From Rhabdophis nuchalis (taxonomy: Eukaryota > Chordata > Lepidosauria > Squamata > Natricidae), in contig CM077651.1 in NCBI GenBank assembly GCA_039707465.1, forward strand, positions 21,201,019-21,265,018: a stretch of 64,000 bases of DNA, given 5' to 3'. The notes under the pieces are model-generated. The model was not told the origin of the DNA, searched no databases, and worked only from the letters and a program-made list of their open reading frames with translations. The position numbers were made by a program, and so were the translations under genes. Within the stretch, counting starts at the first letter, position 1. Every line of letters begins with the position of its first letter. This document shows, piece by piece, positions 11,229-22,441 of this stretch.

Positions 11229-11426
11229 AATAACTCAAAGCAGCAAACACATCCAATTAACCTCCCTCCTCTTATTTTTCCCTTCAACAATAGCCTTGTG
11301 AGGTGAGTTAAACTGAGAGAGGGTGACTGGCCTAACCCTCATTCACCCTCAAGCATTCAGCTGGTTCCCGTAGCTATGGCAGGACATGAACTCACAGTTT
11401 CCTGCTTTTTGCCTTAACTACTAGAT

Positions 11427-11561
11427 CAGGGGTCTCCAACCTTTGCAACTTTAAGTCTGAAGGACTTCAGCTCCCAGAATTCTCCAGCCAGCAACGCTGG
11501 CTGGAGAATTCTGGGAGCTGAAGTCCTTCAGACTTAAAGTTGCAAAGTTTGGAGGCCCATG
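11427..11561. mobile_element. 135-bp foldback hAT-like MITE
   Basis: Nearly the whole element is a palindrome centred on 'ccagccagcaacgctggctgg'-like sequence at about 11490. It starts CAGGGGTCTCC and is flanked by the identical 8-mer TACTAGAT (11419-11426 and 11562-11569). Sister copies are at 24112-24247 and, in a related family, 40157-40291. Confidence 0.92.
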
Positions 11562-11569
11562 TACTAGAT

Positions 11570-12418
11570 CAAACTGGCTCTCAAAGGTAGAAAGCCAGTC
11601 TGTTTTAGAAAACTTAATTTTATTGAAATTGGTGATACAAAATGTACAGTAAAAACATATTTGACACCAGATTTAGAAACACAACTTGAAGAACTGCTAG
11701 ACAACGAAGTTGGGCTCATTTGAGTCATGCGCCATAGCTTGTCAACAACAGGAAAGCTCCTCTGTTACCTGATCTATAACTTAAGTCTATATAATGACAA
11801 CGATTGCAAGGATTTTTACTGCAGATTCTAGCAATTGAGTTCTATTTCAGGAAATCCATCTCTGCTATCAGCACTAGAGGGCTGCATTTCATCAACTGCC
11901 TTAAATAAATCAACCCGTTGTTTTGTTGTTGGTTTTTATCTCACCAGCCAATGTGTTTTCATTTTGCAGCGAAGATCAATTAGACTATAAATGGATTGCT
12001 ATGGGAGATTAAAACCCTGCAATTCAGTTAATGGATTACATTTATATATACCATTATCTACACAAGGAAACAGTATGTAAATCCCTTGATCTGCTAGGCA
12101 ATGTTGAAATTTTCAATCTAGTTTTTAGCCATGACTGTGACTTTTCGCTCGCAACACACCAGGCAGATGGTGTTCAATTTGCTTTATTGGGATTTACAGT
12201 AGCACTCTAGAAGTGCATTCACTATGCTCTTATCAGATAAGCAATTCCCTCTGAAGGGTCAAGTACAAAGGGAAAAAAATCAGTATTTTGACAGTTTACA
12301 GGATTTGTTGGCAACCACAGAACAATTGGGATATTGTCTATTGTCATGACCTCACATCTCCCTAATTTTCTTGCATACAATATAGACATACATAAACTGT
12401 ATATGCATATGTGTACAC
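11570..12418. other. No recognised feature
   Basis: Mostly AT-rich. I could not name any element. The stretch from about 12160 leads into the LTR-like repeat but does not match it. Confidence 0.4.
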
Positions 12419-12921
12419 TGTTCTGACCTAGGCTTCCCCAAACCACAAAGTAGATGCCTTGTCCCCAAAATACCCCCTTTTTATTAAGCTAATGTGAATG
12501 CCTCTCATTCACAACTAACAAAGTCCCAGCAAACTGTCTTTCAAGGATGAATGTACAATCACAGACCTTATCAGGCTTGGAGAGCTGCCAGGCTTATATT
12601 TTCAAAATGCAAAGCTGTACAAAAAAGTACTTGGCAAGGAATTTCTGAGAGTCACAAACCAATTATGCGAACGAATTATCTCCTGCAAACTCCACTCCCC
12701 TTTTGCTCCTCTTTATTCCCTATAGGAGGGGCCATTCACCATCCACTTGTGCCTTTACTCCCAGGTGGCCCTTTGTTCCTTAACTGTTTCCTTCTCTTGG
12801 CAGCTCTGCGCATGTGCATAATAGAAACAGGCTCTAGCTGTTCTTCTGCCCCACTGATCTCTGATTGCGAAGGTAGCTGCACATTGAGAAAATTTCCATC
12901 CACCAATTACAAAAGGCCACA
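12419..12921 (-). mobile_element. LTR-like repeat (probable solo LTR)
   Basis: On the minus strand it begins TGTGGCC and ends GGTCAGAACA, closely like the ends of the LTR at 15792-16355 (TGTTGTGGCC and GGGTCAGAACA). An AATAAA-type signal lies near the minus-strand 3' end (about 12480). No matching target duplication was found, so the borders are tentative. Confidence 0.5.
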
Positions 12922-14998
12922 TTGTTCAGATCTAATACTATGTTGCTAATAATGGCATCCTAGTTGCTAGGAGGAAATTAATGCAACTGAAAACCTACAC
13001 CAGCTAAAGAAACTGGCAGCTGTGACTTCATCCTTATGTATGTAGTAATATGAGCTATGCCAGAAGCTCAACAATATTGGTCAGTTCCCATCAGAGGAGC
13101 CATATAAAGTGTTTATTTCATAAACAATATGGTGAGATTAGCTTACAGAAACTCACATTCATGGATCAGTCATTGCTCAGGTCAACAAGGGCTATGCTAT
13201 GTGTTGGAGTTGCTGAAATTTACTGGCAAATAGGTTGTAGCACTGAATACTGTTGGCTTAAAAAACACAGCTGTAGCTGCAAGAATAGTGGAAGAAAAAT
13301 GGTTAGCTTTCAAAAAGATATCAACACTGAAAACAAAGAAATACAAAGAATCTCCCATTTCAATTTGCCAACTGGAAGCAGTCTTTTTCATCATTTTCAG
13401 AATATATCCTGTACTGCATATGTTTTGCATGAGGGCAATGAGCTATTCCTGGGATATCTGTTTTTAAGATCTTTCTATAACTTGAAATAATCAAAACAAC
13501 TGAAGACCTTTCTATAATCAATAAAGCAAATATTGCTTTATTTTGGAATTCTTTGACAGTACATCAGCAATCATGAGGTTCTTGACTTTTTCTAAAGCCA
13601 GTTTGAAAAATTTAGTTTGTCCTTTTCCACTCTAATCTCTGTTAGATGATCTTAGGCACTATTCTGCTAACATGTGAAAATTAGGATACTGTATGCTAGG
13701 TTGCACAGTCTGTTAAGTCTCCTTTCTTTCATATTGTTGCATGCATTGATATCTTCTAACCTGATTCCCACTGTGTTGTAATTTAGAGTTACTGGCATAT
13801 TGTTAAAATGTTTACCGATTCTTTTTCTGTTTGTATTTTTGTAGATATACCTTCAGCTCCTGTACCCGTTTGATTTGGTCATGGCCAGAATACTGATCTA
13901 AGCTCAACTTTTCAAAGTCAAAGCCTTTATTTTCATTGTATATCATGTATGCAACTAAATTGGTTTAGCCTCTACTGGTGCAGTCCATAGAAGAATACAA
14001 GACATCATGAGTAATATAAAGAATCATCCTTATACAAATAGTTAGGGAAAAATACTAGTCATACGTTTCCATATGTATGTCATATTCTGTGCAAGAAGTA
14101 TATTACTCTGGTGTATGATCTTATAGCATGGTATATGCATTTTTCACATTATACTGGCACCAGTGAAATGTGTCATATTAAGCTGTTTGTGGTGCTATAT
14201 TGTGTTTAGGAGTCAGACAGCCCATGGGTAAAATTTGTTTTTAAACCTGTTTGTCTTCTAGTAATAGAGTCTTTTGTAAGGAAGTAATACTATCTAAAGT
14301 ATCTCAGATATTGAAATGTTTACCATGCAATATTTCAGAATATAGCTTCCATCTTATTTTGGTTTTTTAAAAAGTCAGTTAGAATCTATCAATTGGGATC
14401 TTTTAGCATACCAAGTCACTATTGAAATAGCATTCTGAGTTCAGAGATCCTTTGGAAGACTTTTCTTGCTTTTCTATGTCTATTTCCACCTTTGATATCT
14501 TCACAGATGTGGTTGTAATAACTCTTCTTGTGAGGTGTTTTTTCTTTTTTTGACAGCTTTCTAAAATGCTTCATTAAATTCCTTCCTGAAATTTTTGAGT
14601 TTCTTGGCTTTTGCTTGTCATATCTTCTTGGCAATTTCTATGATTTGTTCCGACGTTTTGATCTTTGGCTGTCTCTTTTTATATGCCCCCATAAGAGTTG
14701 CTTAATCAGCTCCTTTGGTTCCCAATCAATCAGGTTCAGGATTTTAAAACTATTTATGATGTTCTCCTTGAAAATGATGGGTGTCTGTAGTAGATCATAT
14801 AGTGAAAACTGATTGGTTTTTTTCTTGTTCTTTAACTTAACTTGAAACTTGAACATGAGCAGCTCATGATCTATTCAACACTAGGCACCATGCTGTGTCT
14901 TTGATGCTACATGTGAACTCTTCCGCTCCTTCTAACAACAACATAGTCAATTTTATTTCTGTAGCTTCCATCTGGTGATGTCCATATATTGTATAAAG

Positions 14999-15402
14999 CA
15001 GGGGTATCAAACTCAAGGTTCGTGGGCCGCTTAGATCTGGCCTGCAGGGCTGCTCTTGAAACAGTGAAGGACTGGCCCAGGGTGCCTTTGCCAACACAAA
15101 TGGAGCTCAGGAGGACCACATACATTTTCACTGGCAGAGGGTTGCCGGAGGCCGTTGCAACCAAAAACGGAGCTCAGGAACCTGTTTTTGCTGGCAGAGT
15201 CTCGGGTGACCATAGGCTCCCCTGACACTAGTGGCACTGAGCTGGTTTTGCCCCCCCCCCCCCCCGTTCCCTCCAAGATTTAGATTTAGATTTATTAAAT
15301 TTTTACACCGCCCTTCTCCCTTGCGGGACTCAGGGCGGTGTACAGGCAAGATCAAACACAACCCTGATTCAGCTGTCAATGAAATTGACTTTGACACCCC
15401 TG
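14999..15402. mobile_element. hAT-like MITE inserted in BovB, itself carrying a LINE-tail insert
   Basis: It begins CAGGGGTATCAAACTC and ends GACTTTGACACCCCTG, an inverted pair, and interrupts the BovB endonuclease between two matching parts. The 8-mers on each side (gtataaag and gtgtttgg) agree only in part. At about 15277-15351 it contains a piece 'caccgcccttctccc...cagggcggtgtac', which resembles the LINE 3' tail at 63400. Confidence 0.75.
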
Positions 15403-15791
15403 GTGTTTGGGTTGCTGAAAGTCAATTGTAATTGTATGGATTAGAAGAAATTGGTAAGTTAGTAGATGTTTCCTTTCCCGGGCCAAACAATTCATGTACA
15501 TTTGCCTCCATACTACTTCAATTCCAACATTTTGAGACTCCCAACATTTCCTTCATAATATTTGCAACTCCAGCAACAAGTAGCAGATCTTCTTGCAAGT
15601 TATATGTATCCATTTCAGCTTGCATTTGATCATAAAACTCACTGGTGTCCTCCTCTTATTCATCAGTAGTTGGAGGATGAACCCAGTTATTTGCAACCAA
15701 GTATTGATCTTGGTATATAATTCCTAACCATGAAAACAATGCCATTCCTTCTTTGTTGTTCAAATCCTGGATAATAAACAGTGTGACTTTG

Positions 15792-15915
15792 TGTTGTGGC
15801 CTGTTGGCCGCTGGCACCCTCCAGCAGCTGAATCAGATGAAGAGGAAGTGTGGGAGTCAGGGTCAACATCAAGGCAACCTGAGAGCTCTGAGGGGGAAGA
15901 GGGAATGGAGCTGTC

Positions 15916-15978
<63 letters not shown>

Positions 15979-16355
15979 GGTGGAGTCTGGGCCATCCATC
16001 AGCCCTCAGATGGAGAGTCAACAGCCCCCATGTCTGGAGGTGGCTGATGAAGAAGAACAGTTGGGTCCAGTGCCTGTGCAGAAGGCAGAGGAGAGGAGAT
16101 CAGTGGAAATATGTGGGCCAATCCTTGGGATGGAAGAACCACCACTGCTAGTGAAGCCCTAGCTCTGGGGATAAAAGGCAGGGGGAAGAGATGAATAGAT
16201 GTGGCAGACAACTACTGTATTCATCTCCCTGCCAGCCAGGCTTTTTAGCCTGCAGCGAGAGAGAAACTATTTGCCGGGGCTGCTGGCGTTCCTAATAAAG
16301 GAATTGTTGATTGATTTCAGAGGGTTTGTCGTGTTTAGGGAGTTGGGTCAGAACA
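15792..16355 (+). mobile_element. Solo LTR with 5-bp target duplication, nested in BovB
   Basis: It begins TGTTGTGGCC and ends GTCAGAACA, flanked by the identical 5-mer CTTTG (15787-15791 and 16356-16360). A TATA-like 'gggataaaaggc' lies near 16170 and an AATAAA signal near 16291, so it reads on the plus strand. Both flanks are BovB and rejoin when it is removed. No internal coding region is present. It carries a (GA)n(GACA)n tract at 15916-15978. The 123- to 132-codon frames across it are not supported as genes. Confidence 0.85.
15916..15978. repeat. (GA)n(GACA)n microsatellite
   Basis: About 11 GA units followed by about 10 GACA units, inside the solo LTR. Confidence 0.95.
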
Positions 16356-16540
16356 CTTTGTATCTGAAAATATCCAATTCCCGTCCACCTCAGTTCATTG
16401 ATGCCTAACATGTCAATGTGAATCAATTCAATAAAACCGTTCATTGTGTTGAGCTTTTCCACGTTCATGCTTCTTATGTTCCAATTTCCCATGGTTATTC
16501 ACTGTCTATAACTTCAATGTCAACTGTCCGACTAGTCAAC

Positions 16541-17342
16541 CCAAAATGAGTAAACACTCTCGGGAGTTTTGAATCCCCCAAAGTAACACTTTATTGGATA
16601 CACCATTTTGGTACTGAAGAATCAAAACCAGCTCTGGTTTTCGCGTGCAAATGCTTGCTTAATTAAACAGTAACTTCCCTTTCTCTCAATCCCTGGATGA
16701 TCACATTGTCCAATTATGAGATGTCCTCTTGTTATGGGAACAGTCCATCTGTTTCTCAAGCACCTGTAGTGGTGACCTTGATGGTTGCCAAGCTCTCATG
16801 GTCCACGCACACATTCTCAGCATTCGATTTCCCCTTCCCTTCCCCCCAGCTTTTTGGCAAGTTGAAAAGCATTGAGGTTTGAAAGAAAAGAAAAGCAGTT
16901 CAATCTTGACATTCAGACTTTCTTTCCCTGTATTGCAACACCAGCACCTAAGCAACCTGAAAGCTTTAACCCAGACATGTCATAAACATGATTAGTATTC
17001 CAAAAGATTTTCAGCACTTACTTACAAGCTTATTGACAGTCACTTAGCACTATATCATCAATCACTTTATCTTGTCAATCCATCTCAATCCATCTGACTG
17101 TTCTGCTGTCCAATATAAGTGGCTGCCTGTTGGGCATCTGGGGTGATCTCCAAGTCTTGGGAGATCCTACTGGGATTATATACTCTGGACATCCAGGCCT
17201 GAAATTTTTCACTCATCCCTCCCAGGAACCTCCCCACCATGATATGGCACCACAACAGGGCTTGGGAGAGAAAATAGTGGTCGCAAACATATATAGATAA
17301 ATATTTCTTCCTTTTTAGCAGCTTCTGATTTTTGTGAATGTC
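16541..17342. other. Unassigned; possible LTR-like sequence at the left
   Basis: The left part (about 16545-16620) reads 'gtaacactttattgg', whose reverse complement supplies an AATAAA signal, so an LTR in minus orientation is possible. I could not find its ends. The rest is unrecognised. Confidence 0.3.
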
Positions 17343-17356
17343 TAATAACTGGAAAA

Positions 17357-17670
17357 GGATGTGGTGACTCAATGGCTAAGACAATGAGCTTGTCAATCAG
17401 AAAAGTTAGCAGTTCGGCAGTTCGAATCCCTAGCACTGTGTAATGGAGTGAGCTGCTGTTACTTGTCCCACTTCTGCCAACCTAACAGTTCAAAAGCATG
17501 TAAAAATGCAAGTAGAAAAACAGCATTCCATACGCCTTCAGCCAGCCACATGACCACAGAGACGTCTTAGGACAGTGCTGGCTCTTTTGCTTTGAAACGG
17601 AGATGAGCACCGGCCCACTAGAGTCAGGAACGATTAGCACATATGTGCAAGGGGAATCTTTACCTTTACT
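17357..17670 (+). mobile_element. Full-length Sauria-type SINE with target duplication
   Basis: It has a tRNA-like head ('tggctaagac', B-box-like 'ggcagttcgaatccc' at about 17415), the middle 'acttgtcccacttctgcc' and the tail 'aaggggaatctttaccttta'. It is flanked by 14-mers that differ at one base (17343-17356 taataactggaaaa and 17671-17684 tagtaactggaaaa). Sauria SINEs are copied by BovB machinery. Confidence 0.87.
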
Positions 17671-17684
17671 TAGTAACTGGAAAA

Positions 17685-18074
17685 TATTGCTTCTAAATTG
17701 GAGAGAAGCTATACCAGCAACATTTCCGTTGCAATTAATTCACATATACAATTTTTCTGTCCTTGTTTTTTTTTTTTTATTCACAAAGCAGTGTGCAAAA
17801 AGAAAGACCATTCTACAGCAATAGGAAAGAATGGCCAAACAAAGAAACATATAAGTAAATAAATAACCTTAAAAAAAAGAGAAACATAAGGCAGATACAA
17901 TCAAGTATTGAAAGACTAATAACAGTTTCTCTCAAGCACAGAATATTATTTTAACTCTGCACTGAAAAGCTGGGAATAAATTAGTCAGCATGAATTCTAC
18001 AGAAGAAATTAGTTAATATTCTAATACCAGAATGGCAATCTCTCATGATAAAGTGAAAGCAACTAATCTTTATC
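17685..18074. other. No recognised feature
   Basis: AT-rich sequence with short T and A runs. Nothing could be named. Confidence 0.4.
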
Positions 18075-18513
18075 AAATAGTTTTTTAACTCACCCTCAAA
18101 ATGAGGCTATAGAGCACTGCACACCAGAACAACAAGACACAAGAACAGTTTTTTTCCTGAACACCATCACTCTGCTAAACAAATAATTCCATCAACACTG
18201 TCAATCTATTTACTAAGTCTGCATTACTATTACTATTACTATTAGTCTTCTCATTGTTCCTATCACCCATCTCCTCCCACTTATGACTGTATGACTGTAA
18301 CTTTGTTGCTTGTATCCTTACAATTTATATTGATTGTTTCCTAGTATGATTTGATTGCTTATTTGTACCCTGTGACTATCATGAAGTATTCTACCTTATG
18401 ATTCGTGATGAATGTATCTTTTCTTTTATGTACGCTGAGAGCATATGCACCAAAGACAAATTCCTTGTGTGTCCAATCACACTTGGCCAATAAAGAACTC
18501 TATTCTATTCTAT
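18075..18513 (+). pseudogene. CR1-L3 ('Snake1'-type) LINE 3' end
   Basis: It reads 'aaaatgaggctatagagcac', 'ctgctaaacaaataattcc', 'gagagcatatgcaccaaag', then 'cacttggccaataaag' and passes directly into (ATTCT)n. This 3' end with an AATAG-class tail is the pattern reported for abundant snake CR1-L3 LINEs. No coding frame remains. Confidence 0.75.
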
Positions 18514-18566
18514 TCTATTCTATTCTATTCTATTCTATTCTATTCTATTCTATTCTATTCTATTCT
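18500..18566. repeat. (ATTCT)n microsatellite tail
   Basis: About 13 pentanucleotide units directly downstream of the LINE 3' end 'ccaataaagaact'. On the other strand this is the AATAG class. Confidence 0.95.
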
Positions 18567-18675
18567 TTGTACATTTAAACCAAACCTCTACTGATTTACT
18601 AAATAAAATTGATAAATGAACATAATACATTTACAATAGTAATGGAGATCGTTACTCTGATGTTTATGAAAACTG

Positions 18676-18918
18676 TATAGGTCGTCTTCGACTTACGACC
18701 ACATTTGAGTCAAAAATTCTTTTGTTAAATCAGACATTTGTAAATTTTGTCCCATTTTATTACCTTTCCTGCCATAGTTCTTAAGTGAATCACTGCAGTT
18801 GATAAGTTGGTAACATGGCTGTTAAGTGAATTGGTTTCTCTGTTGATTTTGTTTGTCAAAAGGTTGCAAAAGCAGGTCACATGACCTTGGGAAACAGCAA
18901 GGGTCATAAGTGTTTCCT
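18676..18918. repeat. Partial MITE-like repeat ('tcgacttacgaccac' family)
   Basis: 'cttcgacttacgaccacat', 'gtgaatcactgcagttg' and 'aaggttgcaaaagcaggtcacatgacc' match, block by block, the longer copy at 26471-26846. The right half is missing. A short CR1 3' tail ('tccaaggtcccttccacctctg') and (ATAC)n follow. Confidence 0.65.
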
Positions 18919-18956
18919 GCAGACTAGAAGTCCTCCAAGGTCCCTTCCACCTCTGT

Positions 18957-19062
18957 TATACATACATACATACATACATACATTCATACATACATACATG
19001 CATACATACATACATACATGCATTCATGCATTCATGCATACATGCATACATTCATACATACA
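18957..19062. repeat. (ATAC)n/(ATGC) variable tetranucleotide repeat
   Basis: An imperfect tetranucleotide tract that follows a CR1 3' tail. Confidence 0.9.
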
Positions 19063-19126
19063 TATCCACAGAACTGCTTCAGTGGAATAGCTTACAAGGT
19101 GCATGCATGCTTGTGTGTAACAGATA

Positions 19127-19190
19127 TATGCCTATGCCTATGCCTATGCCTGTGTCTGTGTCTGTGTCTGTCTGTCTGTCTGTCTGTCTG
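19127..19190. repeat. (CTATGC)n(TGTCTG)n simple repeat
   Basis: Hexanucleotide and tetranucleotide units change gradually from 'ctatgc' to 'tgtctg' and 'tctg'. Confidence 0.85.
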
Positions 19191-19216
19191 GGTGGATCCA
19201 CCACTGTATATATGTA

Positions 19217-19617
19217 CCGTATTTTTGGAGTATAAGATGCACCTTTTTCCTCCAAAAAGAGGGTGCAAATCTGGGTGCATCTTATACACTAAATACAGCA
19301 TTTTTAACCTCCTGAAACCCCTCCCCCTTCACCTTTAGGAGGCTTCCAGAGTGCTCCTGGGGGCTGGGGAAGGCAGAAATGAATGAAAAATGGGCCATTC
19401 TTTGCTCGTCTTGGCCCCCACAGCCCCCAGGAACACTCTATAAGTCTCCTAAAGGCTATTCATGCTGGGGGTTTTGACATAAAACTGGCCCGTATTTGCG
19501 AAAAACGGGCTGTTTTGGGGAGGCCTGCAGAATGCAAAAACTTTTTTTTAAAATTTGCCTCTTCAAAATCTTGGTATGCTTTATACTCTGGCATGTCTTA
19601 TACTCCGAAAAATATGG
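19217..19617. mobile_element. 401-bp MITE with 8-bp duplication
   Basis: The ends are inverted: CCGTATTTTTGGAGTATAAGA at the left, and TCTTATACTCCGAAAAATATGG at the right in complement. The 8-mer TATATGTA lies on both sides (19209-19216 and 19618-19625), although the locus is rich in similar simple repeats. The interior is not coding. The 8-bp length suggests hAT. Confidence 0.78.
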
Positions 19618-19741
19618 TATATGTATGTAAGCATACAGTATATGTATGTAAAGATACAAAATATCCCAAAAAAGAACTACTCAAAATATCAGCTACTGGT
19701 TTTCCAGAACTGGTCAGAACCTGCTGAATACCACCTCTGAT

Positions 19742-19985
19742 ACTAATTCTTGAAACTATTCATCATATGCTTTAGACTCTTTTATCTAACAAATATCTGG
19801 GTTGCTCTTCTACACTCTCAACATCTTTTTTGGAGCATGGTGACCAATACACAGTGTTCCAAATGTGGTCTTACCGTATCAGTATAAAGTAGCACTAACA
19901 TTTTGTTTGTTATTGATACTATCCCTCTGTTGATGCAGCCTAGGACTGTATTGGAAAAATCAGTGCAGCTGTCTAAAATGCACTG
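19742..19985 (-). pseudogene. Old CR1 LINE fragment
   Basis: The plus strand reads 'catatgctttagactc', 'ggttgctcttctacactctc' and 'ccaaatgtggtcttacc'. These align with the same blocks in the better CR1 copy at 56880-57000. It is heavily mutated. Confidence 0.65.
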
Positions 19986-19989
19986 AATC

Positions 19990-21999
19990 CTGGATTAAAC
20001 TCTTCTACTCTTATGAGCTGAATTTTTGGTTCTATAAAATAAATAAAAGGAAAGCGTCTCTCCAGTCTCACTGAGAAATAGTTTATTGTATAGGAACCCA
20101 ATCCATTTGGGAGAATTCATTTATCACAGGCACTACCGAGCAACATGATATAAACAGCTTATAAAATATTATCCATGTTAAAAACACCCGTCTTTAAAAT
20201 GAGATAAGGCCAGCACAATATACTGTATTGTCTGAACTTACAGTAAAAGAGAAACATTTCAAAATGAATGATAATTTATAATACTATTTATTTTATCTCT
20301 ACAATATTTAAACATCAGAGCTTGTGATATCTGGAAGATATTTTGGTAGGCAATTTTTCCAATACAGCTTTGGTTTTTCAGGAGGTGAAGACCTTATCCA
20401 GAAAGCAATTTGAGATTCTAATAGAACAGTTGCTGAGCAGAGGACATCAAGTGCCAACTTTGATAAAGCAAATGTAAGATCCCATGAATATTGTCTTGCA
20501 ATTGATCAATAGAGACTTAGTAAGGTTTACACATGCCAGTCAGTATGAACGTTGCACCTACAGTATGTCCCAAAATGTATGGGTTGGATGCTTTTGATAT
20601 CTAAGTTAAGACAGGAGAAAAATAAGAGAATTAAAAAAAAATATTAGTGGGAGCAAAACATGTTAGTAAAACATTTCATGGAAAAAAGATATCAGAGTTA
20701 CAACTTTGGGTTATTGAACAAAGCAAGAATAATGGTGAGGCATCTTTTTTAAGAAAAGAAAAATGATATGCTGCATCGCCAAATAGGATTACATAAACCA
20801 GCATAAAAGCATTTGTAAAAAATAAATAATTTCATCCCAAGGAGACTGGATCAAGATATGTAATACCACTGATTCAATTATTGAAAATCATGATGTCTCC
20901 TTTCCTTTTCTCTCTTTTATTTCTGACATATGCACCAAACGAAAATGCATTTCCTCATTTTCCAAAGCTCAGTATTCCATTCAGTCAGATCTATTCAGTC
21001 ACTTCCCCTTTTCAAAGAGTAGGGGGGGCGGGATTTAATAGTGTTGGTGTATAGAAAGCTATCCTTTCTCATAGGAAGTTGACTCGTCATTTCTAATTGA
21101 CACGTTTTAATTGGTAATATTAAAATGTGTCCCTCCCACTCCCCTTTCCCAAGTATAAAATGCCCATTTTAATTTTAAGGTGGAAAGAAACCAAAATGTG
21201 AATTCAGTGTCTTGATTTATGTATGGAATACAAAAGCATAACCCCATCCTAAACACTCTGGCATATATATATATATATATATATGCTTGCAAAGAATATT
21301 TTGTAACTCTCTAAATAGGGTCTATATTTAATAACTGAAAGCTATAGACATTGTATGCAAAGAGACATTTCTCCCAGTTGCTGAAAAAGGTTGATATTTT
21401 GAGTCCTTGTGTGTTCTATGTTGAAAGAACAAATGAGCAGCCTTCTAGCAGCTCTGAGCTAAAATTACATGTATTCATTACTCCCCTTTATGGTACAATC
21501 CTACTAGCACATATCAGAAATAAAATCTGTGTTCAGTAAATTTAATGCTTAATGCATATCCAGGATTTCAAATATAACTGTTTCTGAATTCTATCTAATT
21601 CTATTATTTTTTCCAGTTTTAAGAACTTCCTGATTGTGTTCATATCTTCATTTAGATGGTCCAAGATATGGATGAGACCTTTGGCCATGCCGGCAACTCA
21701 AATAAGCAATGGAGCAAATTTGGAAAATCTTCCATTATCTATACTTTTTACAGCTGTTTGCCAACAGCTGTTGAAATTTTTAAAGGACAGATCTGTCATA
21801 CAGAAATGTATCAAAAGTAGATTCTGAATCTCACTGATTCTGGAAAATGAGTTGGGAACCTGAAGCTTAGTTCATATACAAATTTTCACCGTGCCATGAA
21901 ATAAGCTGCTTGCTTCAGGATGCTTTTCTTCACTCCTTCAAAAGTAATTAGAATCTAATTGATGCAATGATCTAGTCTATCCCATTTCTCCTTGAAGAC
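19990..21999. other. AT-rich stretch without recognised elements
   Basis: I see only a short (AT)n at about 21262-21284 and unremarkable AT-rich sequence. No frame looks like a gene. Confidence 0.45.
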
Positions 22000-22007
22000 T
22001 TCTGAAG

Positions 22008-22433
22008 CAGAGGTGGTAGTCAGCCAGTTCTGAGCAGTTCTGGCCAACCAGTAGTAGAAATTTTGAGTAGTTTGAGGAACTGGAAAATACCACCTCTGGC
22101 TGCCTCTGCCCCCATCTATTCTCTGCCTCCCAAGTCCCAGCTGATTGTCTGGGACTTGTCAGTTCTCCTGTTGCCCTGCACAGGAGAACGGAGCTGGAAA
22201 GCAGGTTAGTGGCGTGGGGAGGGAATGGGGATTTTACAGTATCCTTCACCTGGAGAGGGGTGTAAATGGAAATTTTACAGTATCCTTGCCCTGGAGCTGG
22301 AAAGCAGGTTAGTGGGGCAGGGAGGGAATGGTATTTTGCAGTATCCTTCCCTTGCCATGCCCACCAAGTCACGCCCACCAAGCCACACCACGCCCACAGA
22401 ACAGGTAGTAAATTTTTTTGAATCCCACCTCTG
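22008..22433. mobile_element. 426-bp hAT-like MITE
   Basis: It starts CAGAGGTGG and ends CCACCTCTG. It is flanked by 8-mers differing at one base (ttctgaag at 22000-22007, ctctgaag at 22434-22441). The interior has two imperfect tandem copies of an about 75-bp unit ('attttacagtatccttc...gagctggaaagcaggttagtgg'). The 169-codon minus frame here reads through this repeat. Confidence 0.78.
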
Positions 22434-22441
22434 CTCTGAAG

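Larger units (their letters stand above)
13050..16540 (-). pseudogene. Degraded BovB (RTE) LINE spanning endonuclease to reverse transcriptase
   Basis: Minus-strand pieces occur in the correct order. At 16361-16492 is the endonuclease start (WNIRSMN, ELRWTGIG). At about 15600-15786 the endonuclease continues (RRNG, then EFYDQMQ). At 14870-14998 is the endonuclease end (IWTSPDGSYRNKIDY). The linker region follows at 14419-14870. Reverse transcriptase lies around 13490-13620 (CFIDYRKVFSCFDY, matching the FIDYAKAFD catalytic block). Stops and frameshifts are everywhere, so it is dead. It is split by a MITE (14999-15402) and a solo LTR (15792-16355). The part between about 13880 and 14400 is not recognised. 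In a live BovB this single ORF encodes endonuclease plus polymerase. Confidence 0.8.

Noticed and set aside
12551..12949. 132-codon plus-strand frame
   Set aside because: It lies across the LTR-like repeat 12419-12921 in the antisense direction and has no recognisable domain.
13050..13490. 146-codon plus-strand frame
   Set aside because: It lies opposite the degraded BovB reverse transcriptase on the minus strand, and the protein is not recognised.
15753..16162. Frames of 123-132 codons with Arg-Glu and Thr-Asp repeats
   Set aside because: They run across the (GA)n(GACA)n tract in a solo LTR. This is repeat-driven.
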